A stretch of 64,000 bases of DNA from Meghimatium bilineatum. Lineage: Eukaryota; Mollusca; Gastropoda; Stylommatophora; Philomycidae. Position 1 is the first letter of the stretch. Every line of letters begins with the position of its first letter. Shown in pieces: positions 56,925 to 64,000 of this stretch. The notes under the pieces are model-generated. The model saw nothing but the letters and a program-made list of their open reading frames with translations, was not told the DNA's origin and made no database searches. The stretch is taken from the NCBI GenBank assembly GCA_034231615.1, contig CM067309.1:42652181-42716180 (forward strand). The letters run 5' to 3'. The position numbers and the translations under genes are program-made.

Positions 56925-57095
56925 TTACCTCCCTGTTCTTATTTCCTTGTTTGATTGTTTGAGTATGGAGAAACTTAATATTGTCCAGTCTTTAATATTA
57001 TCAATGCCTGATGTTTTCTGACCTCTTCTTCTTCTTCCACTCTCAATTCCTCCCTTCAAGTCAGTTTTTGGAAAGGAAATTGCATGTGGCCACAC
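56925..57095 (-). pseudogene. LINE C-terminal fragment
   Basis: The minus strand reads KGGIESGRRRRGQKTSGIDN and IKDWTILSFS, like the GRRxRGRQ...IKxWT end of LINE proteins. It is short, and I see no borders. Confidence 0.45.
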
Positions 57096-57659
57096 CACAC
57101 AAGTATGCAACGCTTCACCACTGCCATCAGATGTTCTACTTCACCTACAAGAGTATTTTATTTCGTTTCTCACGTGACATATGTTGATTTTATGTTCTGT
57201 ATAATGGGTGCGCAATTTCGCCTGTAATATCTCCTTTCAAAAACATGTATTCTCCCTTTCCGTTGCATTTATTCAACTCTCAAATCCGTACAAATATAAA
57301 TATTCCTTATGACATTTCTGCGGGCACAGATGTTTGTTTTTATGGTGCCCATCTCCTCTCTGAATATCCTTAAATAAGAGAGTTAGAAAACTGAGGAATA
57401 TCTGCAGAAGAACAGTGTAGAAAGAGGCCACATCAATTTAAATTCGGGTGGTATCATCTAAACAAAATATAAGAAATTAATGTTATTTTATTTATTGTAG
57501 TAATCTATTGTTGGATGTAAAAATTTAAACATGCTGGAAGCACCATTACATTTATATAAAAAAATCAAAGATTCTATCCTCAGCAGGCAATGAACGTTGC
57601 TGCTATGAACGAAATCGCGTGATTGAACGTTTTGGCCTCATGAACAGATAACTTTCAAA

Positions 57660-58905
57660 ATAAGAATGAACCTGCAATCATCTTCCTATAATGTTCATAG
57701 TATAGATAACAGCAAAGTGAAACAAGCCAAAGTATTAAAATATCTAGGTATCATTTTTACCGAAGATGGAAGACTAGACAGAGAAAAAGAAACAAGGTTT
57801 CAGAAAGCAAACACAGTGACTTACAAACTTTCACCATTACTTCTTCACTCAAAAATCAAGATGGACATCAAAAGACAGATAATTTCTACATTTTTTATAC
57901 CAACACTGTGCTACCAGTGTCAAACATGGTCTTTAACAGCTTCGCAACATGGGAAAATCATTACATGTGAAATGAAGTGTCAGAGAAAAGCTGCAATGGT
58001 TACCACTGGTACAAATAGACCGACGGATTGGCAGATAAGACATTCAGAGGTAGATGGAAATAGGAAATAGAATAAATAGGAAAGGGCAGTGAATGGGTGG
58101 AGGTAGACACTGAGAAGAAATTACTGACTAAAGTAATAATACAACTAGATAAAGCGTGTAAAAAATGGACGTCAGTCAGGGCTCAGGATACAGTACACGA
58201 ACTTGCCCAACTACACTCGAAACCACAAGACATAATTATATACACAGATGGCTCCGTTAGCAGAAACACAAATAAAAGCAGTTGAGGTTTTGTTGCCTAC
58301 AGAAATGGCGTGAAGTTGGTTGAGAAATCTTCAGCATATTCTACTGACACATCGAGCATGAGGATGGAGATAGAGGGAGTTACAGTAGCTCTTAATTGGT
58401 TGATAACTGATACATCAACACACGCGGTAATACTCACAGACTCTCAAAGCATGTTGCGCAAGATAGAAAAGTTCATGCTAAGAAAAGAATGGTGGAACTT
58501 ATTGAACAACTCAGTTGTCCAGAGCATTACATGGATATACTGCCCTGGTCATGCTGGGATCAGAGGAAACGAGAGAGCCGACTTATTGGCAGGCAATGCG
58601 GCGATAGACGGCACATTGCTGAGAAGAGATAAAGCAGATTAATAAAGGCAGTAATAAATTCATTTCAAGATGCAGATGATGTCAATGAGGTTGAGAACGT
58701 ACACATACAGAGAATGTCAGAAATGGGAGTATTCAGAGGTGAGGGGAGGAAAAGAAATTTTTTTGGAAAATCCCGAAGATCACACAATCAACACCTGACC
58801 GGAACTATAAGTCTACATACACTGGGATGGCTGCTGGAGCGGAGGGCGGAGCACTTATGGGAATGTCCCGCGTGCTGTGAACCCAGTTTCTAATCAAGAA
58901 TCAAG
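57660..58905 (+). mobile_element. LINE with RNase H domain (family 3), 3' part
   Basis: A 134-codon thumb frame (57666-58070: KVLKYLGIIFTEDGRLDREK, TLCYQCQTWSL) is followed, in another frame, by the RNase H domain (58097-58642) and a C-terminal segment (SLHTLGWLLERRAEHLWECP, AC). The element ends in (GATG)n from about 58906. The RT thumb links it to family 2. The 5' part is missing. Confidence 0.82.
58097..58642 (+). pseudogene. RNase H domain with one in-frame stop
   Basis: All expected acidic positions are visible: IYTDGS (D), MRMEIEG (E), ILTDSQS (D) and CPGHAGIRGNERADLLAG (H and D). The same frame continues across a single TGA at 58283-58285 (SS-stop-GFVAYRNG), so one nonsense change is the only obvious damage. 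It would degrade RNA in RNA/DNA hybrids during retrotransposition. Confidence 0.82.
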
Positions 58906-59545
58906 GTAGATGGATGGATGGATGGATGGATGGATGGATGGATGGATGGATGGATGGATGGGTGGATGGATGGATAAATGGATGGATAGATAGTAGATCA
59001 AATGGACGGACAGACAGAGAGCGAAAGATAGAAAAGATTAATGACAGACAGGTAGATGGAAAGGATGGAAAGGATGGAAAGGTAGGTATGTAAGAAGATA
59101 AGTAGGTATGTGATACTATAGATAGATAGGTAGGTAGGCACAGACAGGACGATAAGCAGTTAGGTAAACAGATTAGTAGGTAGAGAGATTGATATGTATG
59201 TAGGTAGGTAGATAAGAGGGTAGGTCGGTTGAGTGGGTGTAAGGTGGGTAGGCTGGTACTAGCTACCAGGTTTGTGGTTGGTTGGTTGGTCAGGAACCTA
59301 TGTATATAGGTAGGTAGGTAGATATTAGGTAGGTAGATTTGTTCGGGGTGTAGGTATATCGGTGTATGCATGTAGGCAGGTACACATATGTAGGTAGGCT
59401 TTGGGTAGGTAGGCAGGCAAACAGGTAGGTATGTAATAGTTGAGTAAGTAAGTCGATATGTAGTTAAAGTATGTCGGTAGATATGTAGGCGTGTAGACAA
59501 GTATGTATGTAGGTACGGACGTTAGTAGATAGGTCAAAAAATGAT
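58906..59545. repeat. (GATG)n microsatellite grading into GTAGGTAG-rich DNA
   Basis: About 80 bp of near-perfect GGAT starts where the LINE ends. 59000-59545 is a degenerate GATA/GTAG mixture, consistent with an old decaying tail. Long minus frames ([15 protein letters not shown]) are artefacts. Confidence 0.9.
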
Positions 59546-60080
59546 GCAAATAAAATTAATTTTCTGGTCTATATTTTGTATAGGTCCTTGCTATATTTTT
59601 GTACCTGGAGAATCCATAGGTTGTAAAGTGACGGTAGTAATGAAAAACCCTTCTAACCACACACTTTTATTTGTTCATAAGCCTAACGCAGCGTCGAAGT
59701 AAACAAAACCAATGATGATTCTCTCATGACCGTGGTGATTCGCTTCCCAGACACTAGATAGCAGCATATCTGAAAACATGAAAATGACAGACAATGAGCT
59801 ATGTTAAGCTCTTCAATGTTGAGAATTGATTGTGTCAATGTTGACCTTTTTTATGTGTGATTCAGCTGGTGTGTAGTGTTTCTCAAACATTGATTGAGTT
59901 AGCGATACATCTCATAGCAAACATTTTACATTACATTATGGTTGGTTGATTGGTTGCTGATTCATTAATCCATGGGCACATGCCCTTTTACCAATCGTCA
60001 TTGTGTGACATATGCAAATATCTTATGAACTATTGTTTAGTTCCATGCATGATGATTACCAAATTATAAACAGACCTATC
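59546..60080. other. No gene recognised
   Basis: Unique AT-rich sequence. Confidence 0.45.
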
Positions 60081-60084
60081 CATG

Positions 60085-60310
60085 GCTCTCTAGTTGACGT
60101 GGCCTTTACATATAGTTGTTCTCATTGCCATTCTGTAATCCTCTCAATTCTTTGCAAGCTGACCGAAATCTTCGATATCCTGTGTCGATCGGTGTCTTGG
60201 TCTGCCTTTTGTTCTCTTGCCTGGAACTTTACCCCCTCATGATTACTCTTTCTAAACCATTGTGTGCTTTTATAAACATACCTCTGAACAAGTCTTTGTT
60301 CAACACCTCA
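60085..60310 (-). pseudogene. LINE C-terminal fragment
   Basis: The minus strand carries AQWFRKSNHEG, then KVPGKRTKGRPRHRST and QLARIERITEWQ, in broken frames. Same type as 23790-24245 (WFRK followed by a basic RGR stretch). Confidence 0.6.
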
Positions 60311-60607
60311 GGATAGCTCACAAAGACTCCGCAATTGCATGTAAATATAGTTCAAAATTGGCAACACTGCCGTACATCCACATAGACACGGCATATATAT
60401 CTAAGATTGGCAACACTGCCGTACATGCACGAAACAGATATACTTTACAGTGCTATGTAAAAACCAGAATGAGATTGCTGACCATCACATCTTTAAATAT
60501 AAATCTCTGAATGATTTCAGCGTGTTCTTCTTACGAGAACAGACAAATGAAACACGCTGAGAGATCAATGAAATAACAGAAGAAAAACCTGCACATATCG
60601 CTACATG

Positions 60608-60735
60608 CCCAGAAGCGATTATATTACAGAACAAACTTGATGTTGTAACTTTGATCTACAGAAATGACATATATCCAGAAGCGATTATATCACCGAACAC
60701 AACCTGATGTTGTAATTTTGATCCCCAGAAATCTT
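60608..60735. repeat. ~60 bp repeat x 2; third copy at 62005-62075
   Basis: CCAGAAGCGATTATAT(C/T)AC, AACTTGATGTTGTAA and TTTGATC-CCAGAAAT recur twice here and once at 62005-62075, bracketing the GC-richer block. Confidence 0.75.
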
Positions 60736-60779
60736 CTTCTTTTGCGTGCGCTCTCTTATAACTAAAACAAATATATCGT

Positions 60780-61995
60780 ATGATTTCCGCCGTGGAGGGT
60801 GAAGTACGTTGTGCTGCAAGTTCCACAGTAAAACATGTTATTTGCACCTCGGTTGGCCACTTTGTAGTCTGGAAGTCCGAAGCCCAGCACATCCGTTTTC
60901 GTCATGCCTTTAATTCGGGTAGTAGGTTTCCCGTGTCTCTGACAGCCTGCTTATCTGTCAACGGGCACGCGAGTGTGTAGTGACTCTTCGCCGAGACTAT
61001 TGTCGTTCACGTCTAACTCGCATGTGGTGTTCCACCGTCTATGAACTTGCCTTGTGTAATTGGATGTTCTGTGCCTGTGCCCATCGGTACTGCACCTTTT
61101 CTCATCTGCGAGCCTGGTTCCGGATGAGGAAGAATTCAACAGAAGAGTTAGACCCAGGCTCTTTCGCCTTCTAGCCGAGGTGTCGTTCACCGATATCGTG
61201 AACCCTCGCCCAAGTTCGAGTCTCACACCACACAATTGAGAGCGAAGCGTTCTCGAGCTGAGCGACCTTGTCCCATTTGCGCCTGAGCCCATCGGGTACT
61301 GAACCCTTTCTCTCTTCAAGTATATTTCCGGTATAGGAAAGATTGACAGTAGAGTTCGGCCAGGGCCATCGTTGTCCCTTTTGTGCCTGAGCTCATCGGG
61401 TACGGAACCATCTCTTCGCGAGCATGTTTCCGATATAGGAACGCTCGACATGAGAGTTAGGCCAGGTCTTCTTGCTTTGCCGGGCGCCCATGATTGTGTC
61501 TGGGTCTTTGCCCATAAGGAACACACGTAACTAGAAGCTTGTCTCAAGCTAACAGAGCTTGTAGTTCCGATTTCATTGGTACGTCTTCACTTTCTGCTTG
61601 CAGTTGGCGCTGCTCTATAGCGCTGTTCTGCCCTTAATTGTACTCAGTATTACATCTATTCGTCTCTCGCCATGCATCTACCTTTTCATGCCTTTTTCAT
61701 TGGTTGCCCCTCAAATGTTCGGACTGGACTGACTAGCGTCACTGTGTGTCTACAGTGCCGTTGCATGTGTTGGTGTTTGTGGTGTCGGAGATATTGTCTG
61801 TTTCTTATGCAGTCAAATTTCTTTCCATCTGCTACCTCCACATTCTCGGACACGATCCCAAAATGATTTAGCCATAATCAGCACGAGCAGCTGTATTTCG
61901 GCTTCCATGGTGCACCGCGAGGAGGAACATATGAGATCTTGGTTATCTGCTAACCCTTGGTCCACCGAGAACATTGCATTTCCTTTGCACCCCAT
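60780..61995. other. GC-richer block of unknown origin with a 199-codon minus frame
   Basis: Base composition is clearly richer in G+C than the neighbours. The minus frame 61547-60951 contains two to three related motifs (PISETCSRRDGSVPDELRHK; IPEIYLKRERVQYPMGSGAN; a weaker SGTRLADEKRCSTDGHRH) spaced about 40 residues, and the DNA shows matching imperfect repeats of about 110 bp. I recognise no family. It may be a transposon part or an old gene fragment. Confidence 0.4.
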
Positions 61996-62202
61996 TCCCA
62001 GGAATTATACATGCCCAGAATCGACCATATCACAGAGCAAAAGTTGATGTTATTTTGATCCCCAGAAATGATGTAAACTTCTTATGATGTTAAAATGAAG
62101 TGGTTTCCTTGTGGCTTTGTTTCATATCTAACTCTCCTGTGTGAAATTTGGCAAGTCTCCTACTTAAAGGGATTTTTACCTGGGGTTTTGCATCTTTTCC
62201 AC

Positions 62203-62306
62203 GTTTCAGTAACATGCAGAGCTGTAGTAATGAGCTTCAGTAACATGCAGAGCTGTAGTAATGAGCTTCAGTAACATGCAGAGCTGTAGTAATGAGCTTC
62301 AGTTAA
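62203..62306. repeat. 31 bp tandem repeat x 3
   Basis: The unit is AGCTTCAGTAACATGCAGAG + CTGTAGTAATG. Confidence 0.92.
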
Positions 62307-62309
62307 TCT

Positions 62310-64000
62310 GCCAAGACAATATTCCTGTTAAATGTGCTCACAGCAACCAGGGCAGTAGATATGGTTTCTTAAAGGGGTGGTGTTATATTAAAAGGTTATT
62401 TGCGTGTTTTCAGTTGCCATTTCGTCTTTTTTAAATGTCAAATTTGATTAGCTTTTTGTGAAAAATTGATAAGAGAGTGTTTTGGGGGCTTTTTATAAGC
62501 CTTTTTGCCATATTCCTAGTCCTAAATGTCATGTTCTTATTTGATAAAGGGGGTGGGGGTTGAACATCTCAACTCCCCTTATCTGCGGAATGATAGCAAC
62601 ACACCTCTGGAACATGGTCGGTGGGATATACGTGATGTCTAACTACTCATTATCTGCCATCCAAGGAATATGGGATCCAAGGAATTATTCAATTATTCAG
62701 GGCTAACATGTGTGCCTAATTCTGAAAACTCTCATGAATTGTTGCATCCAGCACAGAGCTGTCTTTCATCACATATCAACCCCCAGCAGATTTTTCCTGT
62801 TCTTAAGCTGGCGCATCACGTACACGTTGGCAGCTAGGACTATAGTAGGGTCGTGTTGCTTCTGGGTTCCCCAGCATGATTTGCAATGCTGGGTTCTCTG
62901 CGCCCCCAAACGAAAACGTAATTGTACACATGTAATCCTGGGGAGGCTTCCATAAGAGGACACTCACTATATTGGCATGTTATCTACGAGGTTTACTGTT
63001 GCGTAATAGTTTATCTGATAGACCAACGGTGAGACCTTCAGATCTTTCGCATAGGCCTACGTGACTGAAGAACAAGAATTTTTTATTGGCATAGAATATA
63101 TAGCTCACCCGTAGATACTTTTTAACCCTAACACCGGTTCAATCTCAGACGTAAACAAAATGGCGATTTCCGTGTCTGGAGAGTGACAACGCCTGAGAAA
63201 GTTGTAATTATGAGGAAGATGCATGGCGTTATCTTATGTTTTGAACAGTATATTTACTTTTTATAGTTTTAGCCTTGTTGGTTAACGAAGTGACCTTAAA
63301 ATGCCAATATTCAGACGCAAGACAGGTATGATATAATCGTGTTTTTGCACCTTCCATCTTTGGCATCCATATTTTCAGTATAAAAGAGCAAGTGAAGGAG
63401 GCGTATCCCTTGTGCAGCCTGTATTTTTATTAATTTTCGTTTGCCCTTGACAAGCTTTACTACTTTCTGATTCGTCACGCAATATTCATTTCTGTAGAAC
63501 TTGCTTTCAGTATTGTATAGTTATTGTGTGATATTTCTGATATGAGTTAGGCCTACTCAAGTTACTGGACTGTGTCAACTGTGTTCCATGTTGTTTACCA
63601 TGGTCAAATCAAACAAATGTATTTGTATTGTAGAATGTAGGCCTAGGTATAACACAGCAGCACTATTGTTATTGCTTCTCTTTGTTATCCCTGTTTCCAA
63701 GTAATCAAAATAGTTGCACTGTGTAGTCAGTAGAGTTGTAGAATTAAGATTGTTATAATAATCTTAAACTCAAATGTTAAATCTGATGATCAACGTAGTT
63801 AGTTGAAAGAGTATTATGATTACCATTGCAGCACTGCACCATCGGATACATTTTTTCATGTGCTCCAATCTCACCTAGCACATCAGCAATTACACAACAA
63901 CTTACATGCCTCGTTTGAGGTTCTCTTGCATTCTCGGGCATGTGGCAGATAACAATATTGATTCTCTCTCAGAAGTCCTTCAGCAAGCATCTATAAACAC
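62310..64000. other. Mostly unique sequence, no array; possible flank of another gene
   Basis: The only long stretch here free of arrays and recognisable transposons. A weak candidate start exon lies at 63301-63325: ATGCCAATATTCAGACGC (MPIFRR) up to GACAG|GTATGA. It is too short to support as a gene. Confidence 0.35.

Noticed and set aside
58901-59549. 199-codon minus frame with Tyr-Leu-Pro-Thr repeats
   Set aside because: It reads through GATG/GTAG microsatellite DNA left by a LINE tail.

Overview
The window is AT-rich nuclear DNA from an animal, most likely an invertebrate (a lophotrochozoan such as a mollusc is my guess; I cannot prove it). The reasons are spliced coding exons with GT/AG borders, abundant APE-type LINEs, hAT, Tc1/mariner and Helitron relics, a tRNA-derived SINE, and more than 40 minisatellite arrays. 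No operons, ribosome binding sites, rRNA, tRNA or CRISPR arrays were recognised. Most long open frames are artefacts of tandem repeats whose units lack stop codons.

The one host gene I can support is on the minus strand. It has three coding exons (25404-25200, 2847-2717, 978-797) joined in compatible phases (1, then 0) and runs off the left edge. The 172 complete codons start with a signal peptide, and motifs resemble the secreted UPF0764/C16orf89 family. Intron 1 is about 22.4 kb and is filled with transposons and satellites. The 3' splice site of exon 3 lies in a tandem repeat that duplicates the acceptor several times.

Region by region. 1-3 kb: exons 2 and 3, a LINE fragment with target-site duplications (TSDs) that itself carries a SINE, and C-run arrays. 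3-11 kb: arrays of 21 to 52 bp units. 11.5-16.6 kb: a 5.06 kb hAT element with 8 bp TSDs, a decayed ZMYM1-like transposase and two nested LINEs. 18.1-21.1 kb: a Tc1/mariner-like element with about 170 bp inverted repeats. 21.5-25.2 kb: arrays, LINE scraps and exon 1. 26.6-27.8 kb: a 76 bp array split by a young-looking 853 bp LINE with perfect 16 bp TSDs. 28-36 kb: dispersed repeats, a LINE endonuclease fragment and large 34, 35 and 40 bp arrays. 36-38.3 kb: two LINEs. 38.7-40 kb: a Helitron relic. 40.8-50.5 kb: minisatellites, including two that grew from LINE coding sequence and a 2 kb array of 13 bp units. 51-60.3 kb: LINE and hAT fragments and further arrays. 60.8-62 kb: a GC-richer block of unknown origin. 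The last 1.7 kb is mostly unique.

The recurring theme is interaction between transposons and satellites. LINEs insert into arrays, LINE 3' tails are family-specific microsatellites, and LINE coding segments have themselves been amplified. Many unrelated arrays have unit lengths between about 30 and 40 bp.
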